A stretch of DNA of 21,410 bases, taken from positions 1 to 21,410 of the forward strand of contig JALUXI010000039.1 in the NCBI GenBank assembly GCA_027019045.1, in the 5' to 3' direction. Below are positions 1 to 7,225 of the stretch, in pieces. This stretch comes from Piscirickettsiaceae bacterium (GTDB taxonomy: Bacteria > Pseudomonadota > Gammaproteobacteria > Thiomicrospirales > Thiomicrospiraceae). A program made the position numbers and the translations under genes. A model generated the notes under the pieces. That model was not told the origin of the DNA. It ran no database searches and worked only from the letters and a program-made list of their open reading frames with translations. Each line of letters begins with the position of its first letter. Within the stretch, counting starts at the first letter, position 1.

Positions 1-1
1 C

Positions 2-1396
2 CCCATTTATGGCGGTGCAGAATATGGCACACAAATCCGTGCTTTAAAAAGAGGGGCTCAAGTCGTGGTGGGGACACCAGGACGAGTGATGGATCATATG
101 CGTAAAGGCACCTTGAAGCTTGATAATCTCAAACTATTGGTCTTGGACGAAGCGGATGAAATGCTTCGTATGGGCTTTATTGATGATGTGCGATGGGTAT
201 TGGATCAAACGCCTGATAGCCGTCAAATCGCCCTCTTCTCAGCCACCATGCCAAAAGAGATTCACAAAATTGCCACGCAATATCTGAACAATCCCACAGA
301 AGTGATTATCAAGCAGAAAACAGGCACGGCAGTCACCATTGAACAGAAATATCTGCTGGTCAGCGGCCCTCATAAGCTGGATGCCTTGACCCGTGTATTG
401 GAAGCGGAAACCTTTGATGGCGTGATTATCTTTGTTCGCACCAAGACGGCGACAATCGATTTGGCCGAAAAGCTCGAAGCTCGAGGCTATGCTGCTGCGG
501 CACTCAATGGAGATGTGGCACAGAACCACCGTGAACGCATTGTCAATCAGCTCAAGCAGGGCAAAATCGATATTTTGATTGCTACTGATGTGGTTGCCCG
601 TGGCTTGGATGTTGAGCGTATCAGCCTTGTGGTCAACTATGACATCCCGCAAGATGCTGAATCCTATGTTCACCGTATTGGTCGTACAGGGCGTGCTGGA
701 CGAGAAGGTAAAGCGATTTTATTTGTGGCACCTCGTGAGCGTCGCCTGCTCAATATGATTGAACGCACCACGAAAAAGAAAATCGACCAAATGCACCTAC
801 CTAGCACCGTTGAAATCAATAACAACCGTGTCGAACGCTTTAAGGCTCGCATTATCGAGGCCTTGGAAATGGATGATTTGGATTTCTATCAAGATATTGT
901 TCAGCAAATTGAGAATGAACAGAATGTCCCCGCCATTGAAATTGCTGCCGCCACGGCTCGTCTGCTCCAAGGCGATGTCCCTTTCTTCTTAGAAGACAAG
1001 CCTCAAAAAGAGTACCGAGATGACAACCGTCGTGAACCTCGTGGTCGCCGTGAGAATCGTCATGAAGGACGCAATGACCGCCCTCGTCGTAACAGCGCGC
1101 CCAATGAAGGTATGCAACGCTTCCGCCTGAATGTCGGCCGCCAACATGGTGTTAAACCTGGCAATATCGTCGGTTGCATCGCCAATGAAGCAGGGCTAGA
1201 CAGCGAATTCATCCAAAAACTCAATATCGAAGACACCCACAGCACGGTTGATCTCCCAGCAGATATGCCAAAAGAGGTGTTCAACACCCTGCGTAATGCC
1301 TGGGTTTGTGGACAGCGCTTAGATATGCAAGCGGAAAAAACAGCTCGTCCTCGTAAATCTTTTAAAGGAAGCATAAAGCGCAAAACACACCGCTGA
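2..1396 (+). CDS. deaD: DEAD-box ATP-dependent RNA helicase, CsdA/DeaD type (5'-truncated by window)
   Basis: The frame is open from base 2, so the true start lies upstream; 464 residues are visible. Seen: TPGR (motif Ib), VLDEADEML (motif II), SAT (III), IIFVRTK (IV), ATDVVARGLDV (V) and HRIGRTGRAGREG (VI), i.e. the end of RecA domain 1 and all of RecA domain 2. The Q motif and Walker A would be upstream. After the helicase core comes an Arg-rich, probably disordered linker (REPRGRRENRHEGRNDRPRR), then a DbpA/CsdA-type RNA-binding domain (RFRLNVGRQHGVKPGNIVG) and a basic tail. This architecture is that of CsdA/DeaD, which unwinds RNA duplexes in ribosome assembly and cold-adapted mRNA turnover in the cytoplasm. 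DbpA or RhlE are less likely, given the long linker plus the C-terminal domain. The next gene starts 10 bases after the stop. Confidence 0.95.
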   Translation, partial: PIYGGAEYGTQIRALKRGAQVVVGTPGRVMDHMRKGTLKLDNLKLLVLDEADEMLRMGFIDDVRWVLDQTPDSRQIALFSATMPKEIHKIATQYLNNPTEVIIKQKTGTAVTIEQKYLLVSGPHKLDALTRVLEAETFDGVIIFVRTKTATIDLAEKLEARGYAAAALNGDVAQNHRERIVNQLKQGKIDILIATDVVARGLDVERISLVVNYDIPQDAESYVHRIGRTGRAGREGKAILFVAPRERRLLNMIERTTKKKIDQMHLPSTVEINNNRVERFKARIIEALEMDDLDFYQDIVQQIENEQNVPAIEIAAATARLLQGDVPFFLEDKPQKEYRDDNRREPRGRRENRHEGRNDRPRRNSAPNEGMQRFRLNVGRQHGVKPGNIVGCIANEAGLDSEFIQKLNIEDTHSTVDLPADMPKEVFNTLRNAWVCGQRLDMQAEKTARPRKSFKGSIKRKTHR

Positions 1397-1406
1397 GGAG
1401 CCCAAA

Positions 1407-2000
1407 ATGCCCACTAAAAAAATCAGTGAAATGGTGACCATTGTAGCCACCACCATCATGTTTTTAAGCGGCTATGCTTTTTTACGCTACGCCTTTAATA
1501 TCTCAGATCAATTCCCTTTCACTCAAGAGATTGCTCTGATTTTTCTTGGCACCCTCGCCACCGTTCTGATTACTGCTTTGCTGCTCCGCAAGCAGTCAGA
1601 GGTGGAGCTGGAAAAGGAAAAAACGGTTAAGTATCTCGATTTAAAATCTAGCGTCTATCTTGAAGTCATTAAAGAGCTAGAAGAGTTACTCCTCAATCGC
1701 AGCTTTGATGACAAACAGATGATGCAGTTGGAGTTTTTAGCCCATAAAGTCGCCATTGTCGCCTCTCCTGAGTTCTTAAAAGCCTATGGTGAGTTTCTGC
1801 AAGACATTAAACGCTATATGAAAGATGAGCAGCTATCAGATAAAGAATCCGACCTCATCTCTTGCCGTATGGCGCATTTAACCATTGAAATGCGAAAAGA
1901 TCTCATTGGCGAATTGGACGAAGAGAGCGATATCTCACCTAAAGTGATTCATAAAACGATTATTGATAATATTGAAGAGTCGGTTGAGACTTTTAAATAA
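1407..2000 (+). CDS. Two-TM membrane protein with coiled-coil cytoplasmic tail, function unknown
   Basis: A 197-residue protein I do not assign to a family. Residues about 8-28 and 40-62 are hydrophobic and look like two membrane helices separated by a short loop. A charged stretch rich in Glu and Lys follows (SEVELEKEKTVKYLDLKSS), and the remaining 130 residues are acidic and predicted to be helical. The start is well supported: GAGGAG overlaps the helicase stop codon at 1395-1400, six bases before the ATG, so the gene is probably co-transcribed and perhaps translationally coupled with deaD. A perfect hairpin terminator follows directly. The topology (short loop out, long tail in the cytoplasm) is inferred only from hydrophobicity and charge. 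Confidence 0.85.
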   Translation: MPTKKISEMVTIVATTIMFLSGYAFLRYAFNISDQFPFTQEIALIFLGTLATVLITALLLRKQSEVELEKEKTVKYLDLKSSVYLEVIKELEELLLNRSFDDKQMMQLEFLAHKVAIVASPEFLKAYGEFLQDIKRYMKDEQLSDKESDLISCRMAHLTIEMRKDLIGELDEESDISPKVIHKTIIDNIEESVETFK

Positions 2001-2020
2001 AAGGATCTCTAAGCGGCCAA

Positions 2021-2051
2021 GAAAAAAGCGAAATATTATTTCGCTTTTTTC
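2021..2051. terminator. Bidirectional intrinsic terminator
   Basis: A perfect 14-bp stem (2021-2034 against 2038-2051) with a 3-base loop. The stem carries an A6 run at its base on one side and T6 on the other, then CTTTT. It can end the deaD operon rightwards and the 2958-2071 gene leftwards, which fits its place between converging genes. Confidence 0.9.
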
Positions 2052-2070
2052 TTTTAACACTCATTCAGTA

Positions 2071-2958
2071 TTAAAAATTAAACCCAAACCCTAAATAGGT
2101 TTCACTTGCATTAAACTCCAGTTGCGTTTTCGGTACAGGCAGATTCTGTCCACTCACATCAATCCCCACCTTATCCATCTGCCAATGGCTGTTTCGAATC
2201 CCTGCTGTGGCATAGAGTCGGGGACTTAAAGTAAACCATCCTAACTGATAATCTGCTGAAATTGGCTGGAAACGCACCCCTAGATCATACGACACAAACT
2301 GGCCATCCACATCTGTACTCACATTCAACTTGGTGTTTTTGATATGCGCTGTTTGATACGCATAAGCAAAGCTTCCATAGAGGGAGAAATAATCACCCAA
2401 AGACTTTCTCGCCACAAGAGAAGGCCCTATCTTATAAGTCCAGAACTCTGTTTTGGTGTCTGGAATATTGAGGTTGCTACCACTACTATCCGAGCTACTT
2501 TTTTTGCTATCTATCCAAGGCGTAGACACTCCCAACAATACCCCTAACCCTAAAAAGTCTCGCTCTCCTTGATGCAAAAGATCATAACCTAGGCTTAGAT
2601 TAGCATCTAACCCCTGCAACCGATAATCCATGCTGGGCAGCGTAAAAGGCGTCGTGCCGGAGGGTAGCCAACCATTTAGCGTATTGCTGGCTTGGTTAAA
2701 CTGTTGCTGACCCGCCACCATCTCATTAGAATCATACCAACTTAAACGATAGCTATAAAAAGCCTTCGTTCCAAACAGGTTATGGTGTTGAGATTTCAAA
2801 CTATACACTGTCACATTATCAGATGCCTGATCTGACAGCCCCATAAAGCCCCCTTTCACACTCATCGTCCCTTGTCCATAATTAAACTCCCCTGCAAAAG
2901 CAGAAGAGCCAGACAAGACAAAGAGCACCGCGACTTGACTTAAAAATCTTACCTTCAT
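2071..2958 (-). CDS. Putative outer-membrane beta-barrel protein
   Basis: A 295-residue protein with a clear Sec signal peptide: MKVRF followed by a hydrophobic core and cleavage after SSAFA, leaving a mature chain starting GEFNYG. The mature part alternates polar and aromatic residues, has many YxxF/YxL strands (FWTYKIGPSLVARKSLGDYF, YDLGVRFQP) and ends in Phe (YLGFGFNF). That ending is the BAM-recognition signature of outer-membrane barrels. The frame could begin at 2982, but the ATG at 2958 is preferred because GGAG lies 7 bases upstream and the signal peptide begins there. The specific function is not recognisable; many Ser/Asn-rich loops suggest surface exposure. It converges on the upstream operon and diverges from bioB. 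Confidence 0.8.
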   Translation of the reverse strand: MKVRFLSQVAVLFVLSGSSAFAGEFNYGQGTMSVKGGFMGLSDQASDNVTVYSLKSQHHNLFGTKAFYSYRLSWYDSNEMVAGQQQFNQASNTLNGWLPSGTTPFTLPSMDYRLQGLDANLSLGYDLLHQGERDFLGLGVLLGVSTPWIDSKKSSSDSSGSNLNIPDTKTEFWTYKIGPSLVARKSLGDYFSLYGSFAYAYQTAHIKNTKLNVSTDVDGQFVSYDLGVRFQPISADYQLGWFTLSPRLYATAGIRNSHWQMDKVGIDVSGQNLPVPKTQLEFNASETYLGFGFNF

Positions 2959-2982
2959 TTCTTTCTCCAAATAAAAATACAA

Positions 2983-3012
2983 TCCTCATAATTCTAGCTC
3001 ATATCCTCATAA
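2983..3012 (-). promoter_or_regulatory. Paired direct repeat upstream of the outer-membrane protein gene
   Basis: The 9-mer TCCTCATAA (TTATGAGGA in the gene's sense) occurs at 2983-2991 and again at 3004-3012. The two copies are 21 bp apart, i.e. two helical turns on the same DNA face. They lie 25-54 bp upstream of the ATG at 2958. This geometry is typical of OmpR/PhoB-class direct-repeat operators, but the regulator is unknown. A TTGACT hexamer lies just upstream in the minus sense, around 3025-3030. Confidence 0.35.
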
Positions 3013-3049
3013 ATAAAAAGCTCAAGTCAAAGATATCCCTAAAATAGAT

Positions 3050-3055
3050 TATAAT
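3050..3055 (+). promoter_or_regulatory. Possible -10 element for bioB
   Basis: A perfect TATAAT lies 38 bases before the bioB ATG. No good -35 hexamer is found at 17 bp spacing, so this is only a candidate sigma-70 promoter. No BirA-type operator (TTGTAAACC and its inverted partner) was recognised. Confidence 0.35.
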
Positions 3056-3093
3056 GACAATCATCTCAACCATACTTCTAAGAGGCCACCCAT

Positions 3094-4113
3094 ATGCAAA
3101 ACCTTGGCACAGTGCGACACGACTGGACAGTCGAAGAAATTCGTCAAATCATGGACCAACCCTTCAATGATCTGATTTTCCAAGCCCAAACTGTTCACCG
3201 TATGCACTTTGACCCCAACGAAATACAAACCAGCACCCTAGTGAACATCAAATCAGGCGGCTGTGCTGAAGATTGTGCCTACTGCTCCCAAAGTGCAAGA
3301 AATGAGGCCGAAGTCGAAAAAGAACGCATGATGGCGGTACAAGAAGTCTTAGAACAAGCCCTCGTCGCCAAAGAGAGAGGGGCCACTCGTCTCTGCATGG
3401 GTGCTGCTTGGCGAAACCCCACCAAAAAAGACTTCCCCCGAGTATTAGAGATGGTCAAAGTAGTCAAAGGGCTAGGGCTAGAAACCTGCCTCACCCTCGG
3501 CATGCTCGATGACGACCAAGTCGCTCAACTCAAAGAAGCAGGACTGGACTACTACAATCACAACCTCGATACTTCCGAAGCCTTCTACCCCAAAATCATC
3601 ACCACTCGCAACTACCAAGACCGCTTAGACACCATTGACAAGGTGCAAAAAGCAGGCATCAATGTTTGCTCAGGTGGCATTATCGGCATGGGCGAAAAAC
3701 ACACCGACCGTGCCGAACTGCTACGCACCTTTGCCAATATGCGAGTGCATCCCCACTCAGTGCCGATTAACCTACTGGTTCCCATTGAAGGTACCCCCCT
3801 TGCCCATATGAAAGGCAAAACCGACAGCTTTGAATTCATCCGAGTCATCGCCACCGCCCGTATCGTCATGCCCAAATCTTTCGTCCGTCTTTCCGCAGGT
3901 CGCATGACGCTTACCGACGAAGCGCAAGCCCTCTGCTTCCTTGCAGGGGCCAACTCCATCTTCTACGGCGACAAACTCCTCACCACCGAAAACCCCGAAT
4001 CCGACCACGACCTCCAACTCTTCGCCAAACTCGGCATCCGCATGCAAGAAAACGCCGAAGCCAAACTTCAATCCCAACAAATGGCCGAACAGATCACGGA
4101 GTTGACCGCCTAG
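3094..4113 (+). CDS. bioB: Biotin synthase
   Basis: A 339-residue radical-SAM enzyme that inserts sulfur into dethiobiotin, the last step of biotin synthesis. The 4Fe-4S/SAM site is CAEDCAYC (Cys57, Cys61, Cys64). Further family landmarks are RLCMGAAWR, ETCLTLGML, YYNHNLDTS, NVCSGGIIGMGE and the SAGR motif with the Arg that helps bind the 2Fe-2S cluster, the sulfur donor. Length and motif order are normal for BioB, so the gene appears intact. AGAGG at 3081-3085 lies 8 bases before the ATG. It is the first gene of the biotin cluster; 21 bases after its stop a toxin-antitoxin pair begins instead of the usual next bio gene. Confidence 0.98.
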   Translation: MQNLGTVRHDWTVEEIRQIMDQPFNDLIFQAQTVHRMHFDPNEIQTSTLVNIKSGGCAEDCAYCSQSARNEAEVEKERMMAVQEVLEQALVAKERGATRLCMGAAWRNPTKKDFPRVLEMVKVVKGLGLETCLTLGMLDDDQVAQLKEAGLDYYNHNLDTSEAFYPKIITTRNYQDRLDTIDKVQKAGINVCSGGIIGMGEKHTDRAELLRTFANMRVHPHSVPINLLVPIEGTPLAHMKGKTDSFEFIRVIATARIVMPKSFVRLSAGRMTLTDEAQALCFLAGANSIFYGDKLLTTENPESDHDLQLFAKLGIRMQENAEAKLQSQQMAEQITELTA

Positions 4114-4134
4114 TCGGTGGAAAGGAGAAAATGG

Positions 4135-4359
4135 ATGAATACACAACAACTCATTTATCAAGCCATATCCCTCCCCATTGAAGAACGGGCGTTGATTATC
4201 GAGTCACTCATTCAAAGCCTCAACCCTTCTGAGGATGAAATTGAACAAGCATGGCTCGACACTGCCCAAAAACGCCTTGCTGAAATTGAATCAGGGCAAG
4301 TCCAACCTATCTCAGGCGAAGAAGTTTTCAATAAGATATGGAAACGCCTAGAAAAATGA
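4135..4359 (+). CDS. Type II antitoxin, addiction-module component family
   Basis: A 74-residue acidic protein, MNTQQLIYQAISLPIEERAL onward, with the helical pattern LPIEERALIIESLIQSL and a C-terminal part ending in VFNKIWKRLEK. This resembles the short putative addiction-module components that accompany RelE/ParE toxins. The frame is open from a GTG at 4117, but the ATG at 4135 is chosen because AAGGAG at 4122-4127 sits 7 bases before it. Its stop overlaps the likely toxin start (ATGA), the usual coupled arrangement. It would neutralise the downstream toxin and probably help repress the pair. Confidence 0.85.
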   Translation: MNTQQLIYQAISLPIEERALIIESLIQSLNPSEDEIEQAWLDTAQKRLAEIESGQVQPISGEEVFNKIWKRLEK

Positions 4360-4655
4360 ATTTTGTTTTTCAACCCGAGGCAGAAACAGAGTTCAATCAA
4401 GCCATTGATTATTATGAAGCCATCTCACCCGCATTAGGATATGATTTTGCACAGGAAATCCATCAGACCATTCAACGCATTACCCTCTTTCCCAATGCAT
4501 GGCCAGTGGTCAAGGGGCAAATCAGGCGTTCACTGGTTAAACGCTTTCCCTATGGCATTCTCTATACCGAATATCAAGGTCAACTCCTCATTATCGCCGT
4601 GATGAATTTACACCGCAAACCCGATTATTGGCTCAATCGAATCAAACTTGACTAA
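4356..4655 (+). CDS. RelE/ParE-superfamily toxin
   Basis: A 99-residue protein, MNFVFQPEAETEFNQAIDYY onward. Features of the ParE-like fold are the start (strand, then AETEFNQAIDYYE helix), SPALGYDFAQEIHQTIQRI, the basic strand IRRSLVKRFPYGILYTEY and the final MNLHRKPDYWLNR. The last segment matches the common C-terminal pattern 'vaH.rr.p.yW..R' of this superfamily. The start may be the ATG at 4338 or the ATG at 4356 that overlaps the antitoxin stop; the latter begins exactly at the conserved first strand. Whether it cleaves mRNA (RelE) or poisons gyrase (ParE) cannot be told from sequence. The stop at 4655 is only 13 bases before the bioF ATG. Confidence 0.85.
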   Translation: MNFVFQPEAETEFNQAIDYYEAISPALGYDFAQEIHQTIQRITLFPNAWPVVKGQIRRSLVKRFPYGILYTEYQGQLLIIAVMNLHRKPDYWLNRIKLD

Positions 4656-4668
4656 CCGTTTTCCAACC

Positions 4669-5835
4669 ATGACCCAACAAACCCTCCAACAACGCTTTGC
4701 CCCACGCTTGCAGCAGCGACAAGCGGATGATCTTTATCGCCGACGACCTTTAGCATTTTCCGCTCAACAACCTGCGATGCAGTTAAATGGACGGCAAGTG
4801 GTGAATTTTTCGTCGAATGACTATCTTGGTTTGGCGAACCATCCAGAAATTAAACGCACACTAGCAGAAAACTTAGACGCTCTCAGCGTCGGCTCAGGGG
4901 CAGCGCATTTGGTGACGGGGCATCATCTGCATCACCATCTTTTGGAAGATGAAATCGCCGACTGGCTCGGTGTAGAACGGGCTTTGCTGTTTTCCACAGG
5001 TTATATGGCCAATCTAGCGGTCTTGGAAACACTGATGCAAAAGGGCGATCTGATTCTAACGGATAAGCTTAATCACGCCTCACTCATTGACGGGGCTTTA
5101 CATAGTGATGCGCAACTGAAACGCTATCCACACAATGATATGGCCGCCTTAGCCAAACGACTTAACGCTGCGAAATCGCAAGTCTTAATTGCCACCGATG
5201 GGGTTTTTAGCATGGATGGCGACCTCGCCCCGCTGGACAAAATTCAACCACTGGCACAACAAACCCAGAGCTGGCTATTTGTGGATGATGCCCACGGTTT
5301 GGGTGTATTGGGCGAACAAGGCAAAGGCAGTTTTAGCCATTTTGGACTCACTCCTGATGATGACACCATTCTGATGGGCACGCTGGGCAAAGCTTTCGGC
5401 GTGTCAGGCGCTTTTGTAGCAGGCAGCGATACCCTAATTGAAACCCTGATTCAATTTGCCCGTCCCTACATCTACACCACCGCCATGAGTCCCTTGATGG
5501 CGCTGGCTGGTCGCACAGCACTGAAGCTGGTCAAAGCAGCCGACGACCGCCGAGAGCAGTTACAACGCAATATCCAACAATTCAAACAGGGCTGTCAACA
5601 AATCGGACTGAATCTTCTGCCCAGCGACACCGCCATTCAACCCATCCTCCTCGGCGAAGCCGCCACCGCTCTTCAGTGGAGCGAACAGCTCAAACAAGCA
5701 GGCTTTTGGGTCACCGCCATCCGCCCACCCACCGTCCCGAAAAATACCGCCCGCCTCAGAGTCACCCTATCCGCAACCCATACAGCTGAACAGATCGAGG
5801 CCTTACTCCAAGCACTCCAATCCTGTCAAAATTAA
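4669..5835 (+). CDS. bioF: 8-amino-7-oxononanoate synthase
   Basis: A 388-residue PLP enzyme of the alpha-oxoamine synthase family. It condenses pimeloyl-ACP (or -CoA) with L-alanine to make KAPA, the first committed step of the biotin rings. Seen: NFSSNDYLGLANHP, GSGAAHLVTGHHLHHHLLE, STGYMANL, VDDAHGLGVLG (Asp206/Asp207/His209 region contacting PLP) and GTLGKAFG with the Schiff-base Lys241. Length is normal. The ATG at 4669 is preferred over an in-frame TTG at 4648 because the family N-terminus begins near there. No Shine-Dalgarno is visible before either start, so translation may depend on ribosomes finishing the toxin gene 13 bases upstream. Confidence 0.97.
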   Translation: MTQQTLQQRFAPRLQQRQADDLYRRRPLAFSAQQPAMQLNGRQVVNFSSNDYLGLANHPEIKRTLAENLDALSVGSGAAHLVTGHHLHHHLLEDEIADWLGVERALLFSTGYMANLAVLETLMQKGDLILTDKLNHASLIDGALHSDAQLKRYPHNDMAALAKRLNAAKSQVLIATDGVFSMDGDLAPLDKIQPLAQQTQSWLFVDDAHGLGVLGEQGKGSFSHFGLTPDDDTILMGTLGKAFGVSGAFVAGSDTLIETLIQFARPYIYTTAMSPLMALAGRTALKLVKAADDRREQLQRNIQQFKQGCQQIGLNLLPSDTAIQPILLGEAATALQWSEQLKQAGFWVTAIRPPTVPKNTARLRVTLSATHTAEQIEALLQALQSCQN

Positions 5836-5847
5836 ACCGAGAAAATC

Positions 5848-6675
5848 ATGCTACACCACCAAATCCTCAACCCCGAATCCACGCAACCCGCTCTTTCGTT
5901 CATTCACGGCTGGGCATCGGACAGTGGCATTTGGTTGCCTTTTGCGGAAGCTTTTTGCGATGATTATCAAGTCCACCTGATCGACCTGCCAGGCTTTGGG
6001 CAAAGCCCGCCGATTGAAATGGAAAGCAAAGAGGGAGACAAGCTAGCACAAGCTTGGATTGAAGCCATCTTACAAACGCTGCCTGACGCCACACATCTTG
6101 TCGGCTGGTCACTCGGCGGCTTGCTGGCTCAACGCCTTACCGTCCAACACCCCGAACGCATTTTAAGCCTCACCAACATCGCCAGCACACCTAAATTTGT
6201 GCAGACCGAGAACTGGCCTTTTGCTGTCAGCCCTACACTCATGAAAGACTTTATTCATGCCGTCAGCATCGAGTATGGTGCCGTGTTAAAACAATTCTGG
6301 CGACTACAATTTCAAGGCTCAGATGAAGCCAGGAAATGGATGAAAGCCCTGCAAACCCAAATGCAACACCGCAGCCTCCCCACCCTCACTGGACTGTTGC
6401 AAGGACTCTATATTCTCAAAGATTTAGACAACCGCTCGCTTCTACAAAATTTAACGAAAGAATCGCAAGTTTTGCCAGAACCCCCAGTCCCGCAAGGCAA
6501 AACGCTGCCGATTGGCTGGATTTTTGGCGAAAAAGACCCCCTCATTCCACTAGAACTCACCCAAACCCTGCTCCCAGAACACAACCACATTGACATCATC
6601 CAAGGTGCAGGACATATGCCCTTCTTTTCTCACCCTAAAGAGACCGCTGCCGCTCTTAAGAGACGACTCAAATAA
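5848..6675 (+). CDS. bioH: Pimeloyl-ACP methyl ester carboxylesterase BioH (with repeat-derived insertion)
   Basis: A 275-residue alpha/beta hydrolase that removes the methyl group from pimeloyl-ACP methyl ester, releasing pimeloyl-ACP for BioF. Seen: SFIHGWASDSGIW (oxyanion region), the nucleophile elbow GWSLGG (Ser88), GEKDPLIP (Asp230) and GAGHMPFF (His256), a complete catalytic triad. E. coli BioH is 256 residues. The extra length here falls largely around residues 200-216 (QNLTKESQVLPEPPVPQ), just before the strand leading to the catalytic Asp, and this stretch is encoded by a dispersed repeat (6447-6493) also found in hypF and hupV. The insertion lies on a loop by position, so activity is probably kept. 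The start follows the bioF stop by 12 bases. Confidence 0.92.
   Translation: MLHHQILNPESTQPALSFIHGWASDSGIWLPFAEAFCDDYQVHLIDLPGFGQSPPIEMESKEGDKLAQAWIEAILQTLPDATHLVGWSLGGLLAQRLTVQHPERILSLTNIASTPKFVQTENWPFAVSPTLMKDFIHAVSIEYGAVLKQFWRLQFQGSDEARKWMKALQTQMQHRSLPTLTGLLQGLYILKDLDNRSLLQNLTKESQVLPEPPVPQGKTLPIGWIFGEKDPLIPLELTQTLLPEHNHIDIIQGAGHMPFFSHPKETAAALKRRLK
6447..6493 (+). repeat. Dispersed short repeat inside bioH
   Basis: This 47-base stretch aligns with one in hypF (13172-13216) with only two single-base gaps, sharing TARCGAAA, GCAA, TGCCARAA and an exact CCCAGTCCCGC end. It also aligns with hupV 18451-18503. It contains a small hairpin (GCAA-GTT-TTGC). It is read through in a frame one base shifted from that used in hypF and hupV. 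Confidence 0.7.
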
Positions 6676-6690
6676 ACAACTGACCCAAAG

Positions 6691-6717
6691 TTGAATAACA
6701 TACCATTATGGTATAAT
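6691..6717 (+). promoter_or_regulatory. brnTA promoter with overlapping palindromic operator
   Basis: TATAAT at 6712-6717 with TTGAA at 6691-6695 as a possible -35 (short spacing). A perfect 7+1+7 palindrome, ATACCATTATGGTAT (6700-6714), covers the spacer and the start of the -10. Its position suits an operator for autoregulation by the BrnT-BrnA complex. The -10 ends six bases before the brnT ATG, so transcription would begin at or next to the start codon. Confidence 0.65.
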
Positions 6718-6723
6718 TTCAGC

Positions 6724-7008
6724 ATGAAATTTGAATATGATGAAAATAAAAGCCGTATAAATAAAGCCAAACATCATATCAATTTTGAAGAAGCGAAAGC
6801 ACTTTGGCAAGATCCATATGCTTTTGAAATTCCCTCACATCAATGTGAAGATGAAGATAGATTTTTAGTCTTAGGTCAAATTGAGGGTAAACACTATACG
6901 GCGATCATCACTTACAGAGCAGCAAACATCAGAATCATCTCTGTAAGAAGATCTAGAGCAAAGGAGGTTCCGCTGTATGAAAGCGTCCGAAATCGATCAA
7001 AAATTTGA
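6724..7008 (+). CDS. brnT: BrnT-family toxin
   Basis: A 94-residue protein, MKFEYDENKSRINKAKHHIN onward. The family pattern 'f.wD..K...N..KHgi.F..A...' is evident (EYDENKSRINKAKHHINFEEAKALWQ), then DRFLVLGQIEGKHYTAIITY and RIISVRRSRAKE near the end. BrnT toxins are RelE-like folds that inhibit translation and are neutralised by BrnA. The frame opens at a TTG (6691), but that codon lies inside the promoter; the ATG at 6724 begins the conserved domain. No Shine-Dalgarno precedes it, consistent with a leaderless transcript. The toxin comes first and overlaps the antitoxin by 32 bases, the usual order for brnTA. The region is more AT-rich than the bio genes around it, suggesting later acquisition. 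Confidence 0.93.
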   Translation: MKFEYDENKSRINKAKHHINFEEAKALWQDPYAFEIPSHQCEDEDRFLVLGQIEGKHYTAIITYRAANIRIISVRRSRAKEVPLYESVRNRSKI

Positions 7009-7213
7009 TGAAAACCAAGAAGATGTCTTGGATTACTTCGATACTTCCAAAATCAAAATGCTCAATGAAACACCCAAAAGAGTCAATATCGACTTCCCTG
7101 CATGGATGGTAGAATCATTGGACAAAGAAGCCAAGCATATTGGTGTCAGCAGACAAGCCATCATCAAAATGTGGCTCGCTGAAAAATTACAACAACTATC
7201 AACTCAATCATAA
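6977..7213 (+). CDS. brnA: BrnA-family ribbon-helix-helix antitoxin
   Basis: A 78-residue protein. An acidic N-terminal half (residues 1-28), likely the toxin-binding part, is followed by a ribbon-helix-helix domain: strand RVNIDFPAWMVESLDKEAKH, then IGVSRQAIIKMWLAEKL. It should bind BrnT and, as a complex, the operator at 6700-6714. An ideal AAGGAGGT (6961-6968) lies 8 bases before the ATG inside the brnT reading frame, in sharp contrast to the missing ribosome site of brnT. This would favour antitoxin over toxin. The stop is 12 bases before bioC. Confidence 0.92.
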   Translation: MKASEIDQKFDENQEDVLDYFDTSKIKMLNETPKRVNIDFPAWMVESLDKEAKHIGVSRQAIIKMWLAEKLQQLSTQS

Positions 7214-7225
7214 ATATCTCTCTTC

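Noticed and set aside
3049..3067. A Fur-box-like sequence (ATAATGACAATCATC) upstream of bioB
   Set aside because: Only about 14 of 19 positions fit the consensus, it overlaps a TATAAT, and bioB is not a usual Fur target. AT-rich promoter sequence explains it.
3772..4161. Minus-strand open frame opposite the end of bioB (129 codons)
   Set aside because: Antisense to conserved BioB sequence; its Gly/Phe/Glu-rich product looks like a shadow translation.
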